Shown: in pieces, positions 1-9,086 of the stretch
Position numbering within the stretch: the first letter of the stretch is position 1
How the letters are laid out: each line of letters opens with the position of its first letter
Source: Lysobacterales bacterium
GTDB taxonomy: Bacteria > Pseudomonadota > Gammaproteobacteria > Xanthomonadales > Xanthomonadaceae
Length of the DNA: 64,000 nt
Assembly (NCBI GenBank): GCA_016718605.1
Contig: JADKCY010000002.1
Location: 310,001 to 374,000 of the forward strand
Direction of reading: 5' to 3'
The notes under the pieces: model-generated
Told to the model about the DNA's origin: nothing
What the model saw: the letters and a program-made list of their open reading frames with translations, nothing else
Database searches by the model: none
Position numbers and translations under genes: made by a program

Positions 1-207
1 CTGAGCTGCCAGCGCTTCACTCAGCAAGCCACCGCCACAGCCAACATCCAACACATTCAGACCTTGCAAAGCGACACGATCAATGACGTAACCCAGTCTG
101 GCCGGATTGAGATCATGCAAGGCACGCGACTCTCCCTCAGTATCCCACCAGCGTGCCGCCAAACGTTCAAACTGAGCAATTGCGGCGTGATCTACATTGG
201 GCTTCAT
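1..207 (-). CDS. ubiG: Ubiquinone biosynthesis O-methyltransferase UbiG (N-terminal part, cut by window edge)
   Basis: UbiG carries out the two SAM-dependent O-methylations of ubiquinone synthesis. Only the first 69 codons lie in the window, on the minus strand. The protein starts [17 protein letters not shown], continues with the WWD and [12 protein letters not shown] blocks typical of the UbiG N-terminus, and reaches the SAM-binding glycine loop [16 protein letters not shown] just before the edge. Its upstream neighbour in the same orientation is the TRZ/ATZ deaminase, a pairing also known from Pseudomonas. The start at 207 fits the family, although no strong ribosome binding site is visible. 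Confidence 0.9.
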   Translation of the reverse strand, partial: MKPNVDHAAIAQFERLAARWWDTEGESRALHDLNPARLGYVIDRVALQGLNVLDVGCGGGLLSEALAAQ

Positions 208-279
208 GACAGTGAATCCAGAGAGTTTCAAGGAAAAATCTGCACAACGAAGGCCGCCTGAACACGACGACGACACGAC

Positions 280-1605
280 TTAGCGCTGTGGCAGACCGGC
301 CAACCGCTGTCCCCATTGCCTTGCCTTGCGCGTCACATCGACGATGTCCATCGTGACCAAGGCACCGTCGGCCAGCTTGCGCTCGCCAGCAATCCAGACA
401 TCACGGACATAGTGTCGCGAGCCCGCGTAAACAACCTGCGAAATTGGATGATAGAGCGGCTGCATCTCGGGCAGGTCGATGCGCAAAGTAATGAGATCGG
501 CCTGTTTGCCAACTTCGACCGATCCAATTTGCTCATCAAGCGCCATCGCTCTGGCGCCACCCAGGGTTGCCATGCGCAAGGTCGACGCAGCATCCAGTGC
601 AGCGGCATCCAGCGCGACGCCCTTGGCAAGCAGTGCCGCCGTACGCATCTCGCCGAGCATGTCGAGGTCGTTATTGGACGCACAGCCATCTGTACCCAAG
701 GCCATCGATACACCTGCTTGGTGCAGTGCGGCAGCCGGGCAAAATCCAGACGCCAATTTCAGATTCGATTCCGGGCAGTGCACCACCGACACACCTTGAT
801 CGGCACACAGCGCGATTTCCGCAGGCGTCAACTGCGTCATGTGAACGGCAATCAACTGCTCGTTGACCAGATCCAAACGCTGCAGGCGAGCCAACGGCCG
901 CTGCCGGTATTGGCTCAGTGAGTCAGCAATTTCCTGTGCTGTCTCATGTACATGGCAATGCACCTGAAGGTTCAACTGCCTTGCCAGCAGGGCGATGCGC
1001 TCGAAACTGGCATCTTTCACTGTGTAGGGCGCATGTGGCGCAAACGCAGTGGTGATCAGCGGATTTCCGCGCCAGTCATCATGAACCGTCAGCGCCCGCT
1101 CGAAATACTCGTCATCCGAACGCGCCCAAGGCGTTGGAAAGTCAATAATCGGCAAGCCAACACAGGAACGGAAGCCGTGCTGGTGATATGTCGCGGCCGA
1201 GACATCCGGGAAAAAATAGTTTTCATTGGCGCAAGTGGTGCCGCCGCGCAGCATCTCCACAATCGCCAACTCGGTGCCATCACGCACAAACTCCGGCCCC
1301 AAGACAGCCGCCTCCGCCGGCCAGATGTGCGCCTGCAACCAAGTCATCAACGGCAAGTCGTCCGCCAAACCGCGCATCAGAGTCATCGGATTGTGCGCAT
1401 GCGCATTGACGAAGCCCGGCATCAAGACGCAATCCGGTCGCTGCACACGCTCGCGCGGCAAATAACTGACCAGCGCGAGACTCGTAGGCAGCAGATCAGC
1501 AATCCTGCCTTCGTGGATCACCACTGCATGGTCTGGCAACGCAACCCCATGCGGTTCAATGGGGATCACCCAGCCAGCCTCAATCACCAGATCGACCTCA
1601 CGCAT
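280..1605 (-). CDS. mtaD: TRZ/ATZ family amidohydrolase, probable 5-methylthioadenosine/S-adenosylhomocysteine deaminase
   Basis: This is a 441-residue cytosolic metal-dependent amidohydrolase. Visible family motifs, in order, are the metal ligands in GFVNAHAHNP (about residue 66), HAPYT (about 191), HVHET (about 217), the HCPESNLKLASG block (about 275) and GTDGCASNNDLD (about 304). Length and motifs match the MTA/SAH deaminases, which convert methylthioadenosine or SAH to the inosine forms. It lies 72 bases upstream of ubiG on the same strand. Since UbiG releases SAH, a role in clearing SAM by-products is a reasonable inference. Other TRZ/ATZ substrates such as 8-oxoguanine cannot be excluded by eye. 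Confidence 0.85.
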   Translation of the reverse strand: MREVDLVIEAGWVIPIEPHGVALPDHAVVIHEGRIADLLPTSLALVSYLPRERVQRPDCVLMPGFVNAHAHNPMTLMRGLADDLPLMTWLQAHIWPAEAAVLGPEFVRDGTELAIVEMLRGGTTCANENYFFPDVSAATYHQHGFRSCVGLPIIDFPTPWARSDDEYFERALTVHDDWRGNPLITTAFAPHAPYTVKDASFERIALLARQLNLQVHCHVHETAQEIADSLSQYRQRPLARLQRLDLVNEQLIAVHMTQLTPAEIALCADQGVSVVHCPESNLKLASGFCPAAALHQAGVSMALGTDGCASNNDLDMLGEMRTAALLAKGVALDAAALDAASTLRMATLGGARAMALDEQIGSVEVGKQADLITLRIDLPEMQPLYHPISQVVYAGSRHYVRDVWIAGERKLADGALVTMDIVDVTRKARQWGQRLAGLPQR

Positions 1606-1705
1606 TTATCGCGCCTCGCCTGTTCCGGCAAAGCAGGAAGGTACACTCGCGTTCCTGCCCACCCTGCTGCCGCACTCCTGGTGCCAACAATCGTTATGAC
1701 GCGTC

Positions 1706-2272
1706 TTATTTGACGCGGCTGACATACTCACCGCTGCGAGTGTCACAGCGCACTTTTTCACCGTTCTCGATGAACAAAGGCACCCGCACAGTCGCGCCAG
1801 TTTCCAGTTTGGCTGGCTTGCCGCCACCCGAGGCGGTATCACCACGCACGCCCGGATCCGTTTCGACAATCTGCAACTCGACGAAATTAGGTGCAGCAAT
1901 GGCAAGTGGCGCGCCATTCCACAGAGTCACGACACACATCTCCTCGCCCTTCAACCACTGCGCCGAATCACCCATCGCTGCCGCGTCTGCGCTGAACTGC
2001 TCAAAGGATTCCTGATGCATGAAGTGCCAGAACTCGCCATCGCTGTAGAGATACTGCATGTCGGTATCGACCACATCAGCGCCTTCGACGCTTTCGTTGG
2101 CCTTGATGGTCTTTTCGGTGGTGCGGCCATTTTTTAAGTTGCGAATACGGATACGCGTGAAGGCCTGCCCTTTGCCAGGCTTGATGAACTCGGCTTCAAC
2201 AATCGTGTAAGGATCGCCATCGACGATGATCTTGAGTCCGTTTTTGACATCGTTCAGACCGAAAGTGGCCAT
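1706..2272 (-). CDS. efp: Translation elongation factor P
   Basis: EF-P binds between the P and E sites of stalled ribosomes and promotes peptide bonds at polyproline stretches. The 188-residue protein has the normal length and three-domain sequence. The conserved loop KPGKGQAF places Lys34 at the tip of domain I, where EpmA/EpmB-type beta-lysylation occurs. The start [12 protein letters not shown] at 2272 is chosen over a 31-residue upstream extension because it matches the family. The gene is divergent from epmB, 91 bases away, so modifier and target are adjacent. No epmA gene is seen in the window. Confidence 0.97.
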   Translation of the reverse strand: MATFGLNDVKNGLKIIVDGDPYTIVEAEFIKPGKGQAFTRIRIRNLKNGRTTEKTIKANESVEGADVVDTDMQYLYSDGEFWHFMHQESFEQFSADAAAMGDSAQWLKGEEMCVVTLWNGAPLAIAAPNFVELQIVETDPGVRGDTASGGGKPAKLETGATVRVPLFIENGEKVRCDTRSGEYVSRVK

Positions 2273-2363
2273 GCGTGCTCCAAAAGATGTGGCCGCAGAA
2301 GCGGCTAGAATTGTGATGTATGAACATTCGAAGACCCGGCAAGACCCCCGGATACGAGCGCGC

Positions 2364-3407
2364 ATGATACCCGCAAGCTCCGATGCGGCACAGCCCGACG
2401 CAGCAATGGCAAGCGCTCCGGCCGACTGGAGGCAACAGTTTCGGCAAGCCTTTACCGATCCGCTGCAACTACTTCAAGCGCTGGGCTTGGCGCATCTTGC
2501 CCCCCAACTGTCTGGCGATTGCAGTGCCTTTCCAATGCGTGTCCCGCGGGTGTTCGCAGCGCGGATGCGGCACGGCGACCCGAACGATCCACTGTTGCGG
2601 CAAGTCCTGCCGCTGAATGACGAGGACGAGTTCAGCGCGGGCTATCGCCTGGACCCCGTCGGAGACCACTCGGCGAGAACCGCCAAAGGTGTTCTGCAGA
2701 AATATGCTGGACGGGCACTGCTGATCGCGACCGGAAGCTGCGCGGTCAATTGCCGCTATTGCTTCCGCCGTCACTACCCTTACAGCGAGGATATTGCCGC
2801 TGCCGCTGGCTGGCGGAGCGCAGTCCAGCAGATCGCCGCCGACACAAGCATCAGCGAGGTCATCTTGAGCGGTGGTGATCCCTTGGCACTCTCGACCGCC
2901 AAGCTTGCTGAACTGAGCAACGCACTTGGTGATATCCCTCATGTTCGTCGCCTGCGCATCCATACTCGCCTTCCGGTCGTGCTGCCCGCACGCATCGACA
3001 ATGCTTTGCGTCATTGGCTGCAATCCCTCCCTCAGCGCGTCGTTGTCGTGATTCATGCCAACCACGCGCAGGAAATTGACCCGAGCGTCGGCGTCGCCTG
3101 CGCTCGACTGCGTGATGCCGGTGCCAGTCTCCTCAACCAAGCGGTGCTGTTGCGCGGCGTCAATGACCATATCGACGCCCTTTGTGACCTATCGGAGCGC
3201 GTCTTCGACATCGGCGTGTTGCCCTACTACCTACACCAACTGGATCGCGTGGCGGGTGCTACGCACTATGCCGTCAGCGACAGCAACGCGCTGCAACTGC
3301 ATGCCGAGTTGCGCAGCCGACTGCCCGGCTACCTGGTTCCACGATTGGTGCGGGAAATCGAGGGAAAAGCCAGCAAGACACCATTGTCTGAAGGTCAATT
3401 TACGTGA
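2364..3407 (+). CDS. epmB: EF-P beta-lysylation protein EpmB (lysine 2,3-aminomutase-like radical SAM enzyme)
   Basis: EpmB isomerises alpha-lysine to beta-lysine, which EpmA then attaches to Lys34 of EF-P. The 347-residue protein carries the radical-SAM cluster motif CAVNCRYC (C-x3-C-x2-C) followed by FRRHYPY, and the [10 protein letters not shown] block that contacts SAM. The N-terminal segment [21 protein letters not shown] is typical of EpmB. The start at 2364 is preferred over the upstream ATG at 2226, which would overlap the efp coding sequence; an ATG at 2406 is also possible. The divergent efp neighbour supports the assignment. Confidence 0.93.
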   Translation: MIPASSDAAQPDAAMASAPADWRQQFRQAFTDPLQLLQALGLAHLAPQLSGDCSAFPMRVPRVFAARMRHGDPNDPLLRQVLPLNDEDEFSAGYRLDPVGDHSARTAKGVLQKYAGRALLIATGSCAVNCRYCFRRHYPYSEDIAAAAGWRSAVQQIAADTSISEVILSGGDPLALSTAKLAELSNALGDIPHVRRLRIHTRLPVVLPARIDNALRHWLQSLPQRVVVVIHANHAQEIDPSVGVACARLRDAGASLLNQAVLLRGVNDHIDALCDLSERVFDIGVLPYYLHQLDRVAGATHYAVSDSNALQLHAELRSRLPGYLVPRLVREIEGKASKTPLSEGQFT

Positions 3408-3530
3408 CGCAACAGACGCAATGGGCACGCCACCGTTGGCAGCGACGCGTGTTTTGTGTAGAACGTGCCATCTGTCGGGCAAAGCCTGACGTTCGTCGCC
3501 AGTATTTGACCCTTTGGAGCCAGCCACCCC

Positions 3531-5576
3531 ATGGCGAACCAGGACACACCAATTCGACTGATCTTGCTGCAAAGCCATGTCGAACAAGGTGAAATCATCA
3601 GCTCTGCACTGCGCAATGGGGGTTTCGCAGTACGACTGAACCGCGCCAATGATCTTGAGGACTTGGCTGCGCAGCTAGCGAGCAATTCGACCGATATCGT
3701 CCTGGCGGCCTTTCAGCACCCGCACTGCACGCTGGAGCAAGTCGCCGCAACCATGCGCAGCGTCTCCAGTGATGCTGTGTTGATTGCCACTCATGCCAGT
3801 GTTGACGAGGATATTCACGCCGCCGTTTACGCGCACGGCGCATGTCAACTGATTAACCTCAAGCGTCCCGCACAAGCACTTGCCGCAACGCGCTGGGCAA
3901 TGGCGCATCTCGGCGAACTGCGCAGCAGCAAACGGCTTGCCCTCGCCTTGCGCGAAAGTGAACGCCGATGCGATGCATTGATTGATTCGTCGCGCGATCC
4001 CATCGCCTATGTCCATGAGGGCATGCATATTCGCGCCAACCAAGCCTATCTGGAGATGTTTGGTTACGACGACCTTGAGGTACTTGAGGGCATTGCGTTG
4101 TTGGACTTGATCGACGAACGCGATGCGGACGCCTTTCGTATCGTGCTGAAGAAGCTGGCGCGCGGTGAGCCGCCGCCGTCGTCACTCGCCCTGCGCGCCA
4201 CCCGTGCGGACGGCGAAGTTTTCGACGCTGTGATGGAGTTTGCCAATGCCAGCTACGAAGGTGAGGCTTGTCAACAGATCGTTTTTCGCCGCAACGAAGC
4301 ACCGAAACTCAACGACCCAGTCACTGGCTTGTTATCGCGCACTCAGTTCATGGGACTGCTGGATGCTGCGCTGGCGCGTGGCCTCAAGGGCTCACAAAGC
4401 GAAGCCGTTTTGCTGCTTGAGATCGACAACTTCGGCGTCGTGCTGAATGAAGTCGGCCTCAATCATGCGGACGAACTGCTGCGTGATTTGTCTGACCTGC
4501 TGCGCAATCGACTTCCCGATGGAGCCGAAATCGCGCGTCTGTCGGACCACAGCTTTGGTTTGCATCTGACTGATGGCGACTTCGCTCGTACCCGCGAATT
4601 TGCAGAGCAACTTCGCGCCGAAGTGCAGGGTCACATCATCGAAGTGGGCAAGCGGTCATTGACACTGACCCTGAGCATCGGTGGCGTGCAACTGGGTCCA
4701 AAGTCGGTCGATGTGGCGACCACCTTGGGCAAAGCAAGTCAATGCCTGCAAATCGCGCTGTCCGAGGGCGGCAATCGCAGTCAGCTGTTTGATCCTTCTG
4801 CCGATGACCATGAGGAAGCGGCGCGTATCAAGGCATGGGTCGAGCGCATCCAATCGGCGCTCAAGTCGAACGAGTTTTCCCTGTTTTACCAGCCGATCAT
4901 CAGTCTCCAAGGTGAAACCAGTGAGTTCTATGAAACGCTGCTGCGCATGAAGGGCGCGGAAGGCGAGATCATTCTGCCGCTGACATTCCTTCCGATCGCC
5001 GAGGATCATGGTTTGATCGAGAAGATTGACCGCTGGGTGCTTTCGCATGCGATCGCGGTGTTGGCAAAGCGCAATGAAAGCGGCATCAGAACACGGCTGC
5101 TGATCAAGATCACGCCACAAAGCATGCTCAATCAGAGCTTGCCGGCATGGATCGGCAATCTGCTGAAGACCAGCGGCGTGAGCGGCGATCAGCTGGTATT
5201 CGGCGTTGCTGAGAGCCGCGTCTCGACGCAATTGAAGGCTGCGCAGGACTTCCTGCGCAAAGTCGCTGGTTTTGGTTGTGCCATGTGCATTGAACAATTC
5301 GGCACATCTGGCAACTCCTTCGATTTGCTAAAACATCTGGATGCGTCAATGCTAAAGATTGACCGTCGCTTTACCGAAGATCTGGGGCGCAATGTCGAGA
5401 ACCAACGGCGCGTCAAAGCGATCGCCGAGCGTGCGCACGCGCAGGACAAGCTCACCATTGCTGAATTCGTCCAGGATGCAGCCAGCATGAGCGTGCTGTT
5501 TACCAGCACGGTGAGCTATGTGGAAGGAAACTTTCTTGCTTCGCCGGGTACAGAGATGAGTTACGAGTTCCAGTAA
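3531..5576 (+). CDS. fimX: FimX-like degenerate REC-PAS-GGDEF-EAL c-di-GMP receptor
   Basis: The 681-residue protein has the architecture and size of FimX, the c-di-GMP receptor governing type IV pilus assembly and twitching in Pseudomonas and Xanthomonas. A receiver-like domain (about 8-125) lacks the phospho-acceptor Asp, with LAAFQHP where a DLxMP-type motif is expected. It is followed by a PAS domain (about 140-255), a GGDEF domain starting DPVTGLLSRTQF (about 261) with the signature degraded to LSDHSF, and an EAL domain (about 430-675). There EAL reads ETL (about 467) and the LKID block is kept (about 605). It is probably a sensor, not an enzyme. No pil genes lie nearby. Confidence 0.82.
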   Translation: MANQDTPIRLILLQSHVEQGEIISSALRNGGFAVRLNRANDLEDLAAQLASNSTDIVLAAFQHPHCTLEQVAATMRSVSSDAVLIATHASVDEDIHAAVYAHGACQLINLKRPAQALAATRWAMAHLGELRSSKRLALALRESERRCDALIDSSRDPIAYVHEGMHIRANQAYLEMFGYDDLEVLEGIALLDLIDERDADAFRIVLKKLARGEPPPSSLALRATRADGEVFDAVMEFANASYEGEACQQIVFRRNEAPKLNDPVTGLLSRTQFMGLLDAALARGLKGSQSEAVLLLEIDNFGVVLNEVGLNHADELLRDLSDLLRNRLPDGAEIARLSDHSFGLHLTDGDFARTREFAEQLRAEVQGHIIEVGKRSLTLTLSIGGVQLGPKSVDVATTLGKASQCLQIALSEGGNRSQLFDPSADDHEEAARIKAWVERIQSALKSNEFSLFYQPIISLQGETSEFYETLLRMKGAEGEIILPLTFLPIAEDHGLIEKIDRWVLSHAIAVLAKRNESGIRTRLLIKITPQSMLNQSLPAWIGNLLKTSGVSGDQLVFGVAESRVSTQLKAAQDFLRKVAGFGCAMCIEQFGTSGNSFDLLKHLDASMLKIDRRFTEDLGRNVENQRRVKAIAERAHAQDKLTIAEFVQDAASMSVLFTSTVSYVEGNFLASPGTEMSYEFQ

Positions 5577-5610
5577 CGATCACTGCACAAAGAGACGGCA
5601 ATTGCATACA

Positions 5611-5643
5611 GCGGTAACCACCTCTAGCAGAGGCGGTTACCGC
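5611..5643. terminator. Extended hairpin between convergent fimX and htpX
   Basis: A 9-base stem (GCGGTAACC at 5611-5619 with GGTTACCGC at 5635-5643) is continued by a second 5-base stem (CCTCT/AGAGG) across a single A-C mismatch, closing on a 3-base loop. It lies between the stop codons of two convergent genes, the usual place for a bidirectional terminator. No T-run follows on either strand, so intrinsic termination is uncertain; a 3'-end-stabilising structure is the alternative. Confidence 0.5.
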
Positions 5644-5652
5644 CGACGCGAT

Positions 5653-6531
5653 TCAGTGCGATGACTGCAGTGCAGCGATGCGTTCATCAAGTGGCGGATG
5701 GCTCAAGAACAGGCGCTGCAAGCCATGACGGACCCCGCCGGAAATACCAAACGCCTGTACTGCCTCTGGAAGCGTATTTTCGCCGTGATTGTTCTTCAAC
5801 CGCTGCAATGCGGCAATCATCTTGGGCGCACCGACCAACTTGGCCGCCCCGGCGTCTGCGCGATATTCGCGGTGCCGTGAGAACGCCATGGCGATAATCG
5901 AAGCGAGAATGCCCAGCAGAATCTGCGCAACCATGCTGACCACAAAGAACCCAATCCCACCTTCGCGTTCATTGCGGAACACTACTTGATCAACGAGGCG
6001 CCCGATCAAGCGCGACAACACGATCACGAACGTGTTCAGAACACCTTGCAGCAATGCCATCGTCACCATGTCACCGTTGGCCACGTGACTGACCTCATGC
6101 GCCAACACAGCCTCAGCTTCATCTCGACTCATACCACGCAACAGACCGGTTGACACTGCCACCAGTGAGTTGTTTCGAGTGGGACCTGTCGCAAAGGCGT
6201 TGATCTCCGGGGCGTCGTAAATTGCCACCTCCGGCATCTGGATACCGGCCGTCTGAGCTTGGCGCTGCACCGTATTGAGCAACCATGCTTCCAACTCATT
6301 GCGCGGCTGCGTGATCACTTGCGCGCCCGTGCTGTGCTTGGCGACCCACTTTGACATCAGTAAAGAAATGAACGAGCCGCTGAAGCCAAGGATGGCGCCG
6401 AACACCAGCAGTCCACCAAAGTCCTGCCCGCTTGCAGCAAGATACTGATCAATACCCAACACTTTCATCACGATGCTGGCGATCAACAGCACCGCCATAT
6501 TGGTGGCGACAAACAACAGAATTCGCTTCAT
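5653..6531 (-). CDS. htpX: Membrane protease HtpX
   Basis: HtpX is an inner-membrane zinc metalloprotease that degrades damaged membrane proteins alongside FtsH. The 292-residue protein begins with two membrane segments ([21 protein letters not shown] and the stretch near residue 40-60). The zinc-binding HEXXH motif is visible as [14 protein letters not shown] (about residue 145), two further hydrophobic segments follow, and the third zinc-ligand region is [12 protein letters not shown] (about 222). The C-terminal [15 protein letters not shown] is characteristic of HtpX. It is convergent with the fimX-like gene and divergent from gluQ. Confidence 0.96.
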   Translation of the reverse strand: MKRILLFVATNMAVLLIASIVMKVLGIDQYLAASGQDFGGLLVFGAILGFSGSFISLLMSKWVAKHSTGAQVITQPRNELEAWLLNTVQRQAQTAGIQMPEVAIYDAPEINAFATGPTRNNSLVAVSTGLLRGMSRDEAEAVLAHEVSHVANGDMVTMALLQGVLNTFVIVLSRLIGRLVDQVVFRNEREGGIGFFVVSMVAQILLGILASIIAMAFSRHREYRADAGAAKLVGAPKMIAALQRLKNNHGENTLPEAVQAFGISGGVRHGLQRLFLSHPPLDERIAALQSSH

Positions 6532-6621
6532 AGCTCAGCCTCCAACGTTTGCCGCGAATGGCAACGATGCAGGAAGAATGTGGCACCTCACGTAAAAATC
6601 AAGCCAAGACTCTGGCAGATC

Positions 6622-7542
6622 ATGACCTTGAATACCGGCTTCCGCCCGATCACCACCGAATCACGCTACCGCGGTCGATTTGCGCCTTCACCGACTGGCC
6701 CCTTGCACCTCGGCTCGCTAATGGCCGCCATCGGCAGTTGGCTGCTGGCGCGCCATGCGCGGGGTGAATGGTTGATTCGTATTGAAGATGTCGACACGCC
6801 GCGCTGCATTGCCGGGATCGAGGAAGATCAACTTCGCACATTGGCCGGTTTCGGCCTTCACAGCGATCTGCCTGTGATACGTCAAAGTGCGCGTCAGGAG
6901 GCCTACCGCGCCGCGTTGCAAAGCCTACTGAATACTGGCGACGCCTTTCGCTGCCGCTGCAGCCGCAGCGACCTGCGTGATACCGGCGGCATTCATCGAC
7001 ACTGTGTTTCGCAGCCCTCAGGCCACGCTGAGGCGATCAGATTGCGGATTCCCGACGGGTTGGCGATTGCGATAGATGACGCCGTTCAGGGCCATTTTGT
7101 GCAAGCACTCGATCGCGACGTTGGTGACTTCGTCCTGTTTCGCTCCGATGCTCTCTGGGCCTACCAACTGGCGGTGGTGGTAGACGATGCAGCTCAGCAA
7201 ATCACCCATGTGGTGCGCGGTGCCGACCTGCTCGATTCCGCACCGAGACAACGATTTCTGCAGCAGCGACTCGCCCTTCCGACAACGCACTACAGTCATT
7301 TGCCCTTGGTGCTGGACAGCGACGGCAACAAGTTGAGCAAATCCAGCCTCGCGCTACCTGTGGATGGCAAAAATCCGATTCCGGCGATGTCTGCCGTATG
7401 GGGCTTATTGGGACAGATCGAGCCAATCAAGGTTGCCAGCCCCGAGGCTTGGTTACTTGAGGCAGTGCGACGCTTTGACCCGCTGAAAATTCCGCGCTCA
7501 ACCTCAACTGGATCCTGCCCCCCCTGCCATGGTCGTGTATAG
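6622..7542 (+). CDS. gluQ: Glutamyl-Q tRNA(Asp) synthetase
   Basis: GluQ-RS is a truncated glutamyl-tRNA synthetase that lacks the anticodon-binding domain and attaches glutamate to queuosine in tRNA(Asp). The 306-residue protein has the HIGH-type motif RFAPSPTGPLHLGSL near its start, a zinc-binding Cys cluster (CRCSRSDL followed by HRHC), and the KMSKS-type motif NKLSKSS. Its short length separates it from GltX. The ATG at 6622 is chosen because the 14 residues added by the ATG at 6580 are not family-like. Confidence 0.93.
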   Translation: MTLNTGFRPITTESRYRGRFAPSPTGPLHLGSLMAAIGSWLLARHARGEWLIRIEDVDTPRCIAGIEEDQLRTLAGFGLHSDLPVIRQSARQEAYRAALQSLLNTGDAFRCRCSRSDLRDTGGIHRHCVSQPSGHAEAIRLRIPDGLAIAIDDAVQGHFVQALDRDVGDFVLFRSDALWAYQLAVVVDDAAQQITHVVRGADLLDSAPRQRFLQQRLALPTTHYSHLPLVLDSDGNKLSKSSLALPVDGKNPIPAMSAVWGLLGQIEPIKVASPEAWLLEAVRRFDPLKIPRSTSTGSCPPCHGRV

Positions 7543-7653
7543 CCCGCCCCGGAGCGAAGCTCGGCGCGGAGGATTCTCTGTGTAGAATTCCACTCGCCAG
7601 CGCGGGCACACGCGCGGCTCACACATCCAACAGCAAGTACCGGGAGAGCGAAC

Positions 7654-8394
7654 ATGACAGCACGCGTGGCATTGGTCACTGGTGGCACCGGCGGCATTGG
7701 CACCGCAATTTGCAAACGACTAGCGGGCATGGGGCTTCGTGTAGCTACCAACTACCGCAACGAAGCCAAGGCACTCGAATGGCAAGCGGCACGCAAGGCC
7801 GAAGGATTCGACATCGCGGTAGTTCCTGGCGACGTCGGTACACCGGAAGGTGGTGCCGCCATGATCGCTGCAGTAGAAGCTGCGCTTGGCCCGGTGGATG
7901 TGCTGATCAACAATGCCGGTATCACCCGCGACGGCACCTTTCACCGTATGACAGCAACCCAGTGGCACGAAGTCATCAATACCAATTTGAACGCGTGTTT
8001 CAATGTCACCCGTCCAGTAATCGATGGCATGCGTGATCGCAAGTGGGGCCGCATCGTGCAGATCAGTTCCATCAACGGACTGAAGGGTCAGTATGGTCAA
8101 GCCAACTATGCCGCCGCCAAAGCCGGCATGCATGGCTTCACCATTTCGCTGGCGCGTGAGAACGCCAAACTCGGCATCACGGTCAATACTGTGTCGCCAG
8201 GCTATGTTGCAACGGACATGGTGATGGCAGTACCGGAAGACGTCCGAGCCAAGATCGTTGCAGACATTCCGACCGGTCGCCTCGGCAAGCCCGAAGAAAT
8301 CGCGTACGCAGTCGGTTTCCTGGTCTCAGATGAAGCCGCATGGATTACCGGCTCAAACCTCGATATCAATGGCGGCCATCACATGGGCTGGTAA
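7654..8394 (+). CDS. phaB: Acetoacetyl-CoA reductase PhaB
   Basis: PhaB reduces acetoacetyl-CoA to (R)-3-hydroxybutyryl-CoA with NADPH, supplying monomer for polyhydroxybutyrate. The 246-residue short-chain dehydrogenase has the nucleotide-binding motif TGGTGGIG near residue 9, the NNAG motif (about 88), catalytic Ser and YxxxK (SSINGLKGQYGQANYAAAKAG, about 138-155) and a C-terminus ending NGGHHMGW, typical of PhaB. GGGAGAG lies about 7 bases upstream of the ATG. It opens the PHA cluster, followed by phaR and then the convergent phaE-phaC; no phaA thiolase is visible here. Confidence 0.93.
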   Translation: MTARVALVTGGTGGIGTAICKRLAGMGLRVATNYRNEAKALEWQAARKAEGFDIAVVPGDVGTPEGGAAMIAAVEAALGPVDVLINNAGITRDGTFHRMTATQWHEVINTNLNACFNVTRPVIDGMRDRKWGRIVQISSINGLKGQYGQANYAAAKAGMHGFTISLARENAKLGITVNTVSPGYVATDMVMAVPEDVRAKIVADIPTGRLGKPEEIAYAVGFLVSDEAAWITGSNLDINGGHHMGW

Positions 8395-8486
8395 GATGCT
8401 CAGGTTGCTGCGTCGCAGCGACTGTGTTTGCTCCTGACCAGTCTGACCATCGCGCTGCGGCGCCTTGTTACTAGCGAGTAGTTCCC

Positions 8487-9029
8487 ATGTCCAAGCCGCG
8501 CATCATCAAGAAGTACCCGAACCGTCGACTGTATGACACCGACATTTCCAGCTACATCACGTTGGAAGATGTGCGGCAACTCATCGTCGAAGGCGAAGAA
8601 ATCGAAGTTCGCGATGCCAAGACTGGGGAAGACCTGTCCCGCTCGGTGTTGCTGCAAATCATCGCCGAGCACGAGGAGCGTGGCCAACCGATGTTCTCCA
8701 CGCAGTTGTTAAGCCAAGTGATCCGGATGTATGGCGACTCGCTGCAGGGCTTCATGGGCAGCTATCTCGAACGCAGCATGCAACTGTTTACCGATCAGCA
8801 ACATCAGTTCCGTAGCCAGCTCAATAATCTGCTCGGAAAAACACCTTGGTCGATGTTGAACTCCTTGACCGAACGCAACATGGATCTGTGGCGTTCGTTT
8901 CAGGACGGCCTGCTCAAGTCCGGTGGTGTGATCGGCACGCCCGATCCAAGCAAACCCGATGCGACCCGCAGCGAGCCGAACGGCCCGAGTGCCACACCCG
9001 AGCCACGCAGCGCACCCAAGCGCCGCTGA
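8487..9029 (+). CDS. phaR: Polyhydroxyalkanoate synthesis regulator PhaR
   Basis: PhaR is a DNA- and granule-binding repressor that senses PHB and controls phasin and synthesis genes. The 180-residue protein starts with the family signature RIIKKYPNRRLYDTDISSYITLEDVRQLI, followed by the accumulation-regulator domain (RSVLLQIIAEHEERGQPMFSTQ). The C-terminal tail is rich in Pro, Ser and Arg and looks disordered. It sits 92 bases after phaB on the same strand and is separated from convergent phaC by a strong terminator. Confidence 0.94.
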   Translation: MSKPRIIKKYPNRRLYDTDISSYITLEDVRQLIVEGEEIEVRDAKTGEDLSRSVLLQIIAEHEERGQPMFSTQLLSQVIRMYGDSLQGFMGSYLERSMQLFTDQQHQFRSQLNNLLGKTPWSMLNSLTERNMDLWRSFQDGLLKSGGVIGTPDPSKPDATRSEPNGPSATPEPRSAPKRR

Positions 9030-9047
9030 GAACGCTTACCCAGAAAG

Positions 9048-9075
9048 AAAAACGCCCCTTGAAAGGGGCGTTTTT
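9048..9075. terminator. Bidirectional intrinsic terminator between phaR and phaC
   Basis: A perfect stem CGCCCCTT/AAGGGGCG (9053-9060 and 9063-9070) with a two-base loop (likely opening to four) is flanked by five A residues upstream and five T residues downstream. It therefore reads as a rho-independent terminator on both strands. It separates the convergent phaR and phaC-phaE transcripts. Confidence 0.93.
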
Positions 9076-9086
9076 CTTGGTCTTTG

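Noticed and set aside
316..921. Open frames on the plus strand within the deaminase gene, and many similar frames inside other genes
   Set aside because: They mirror real genes in GC-rich DNA, have no family motif or ribosome binding site, and overlap strongly supported coding sequence.
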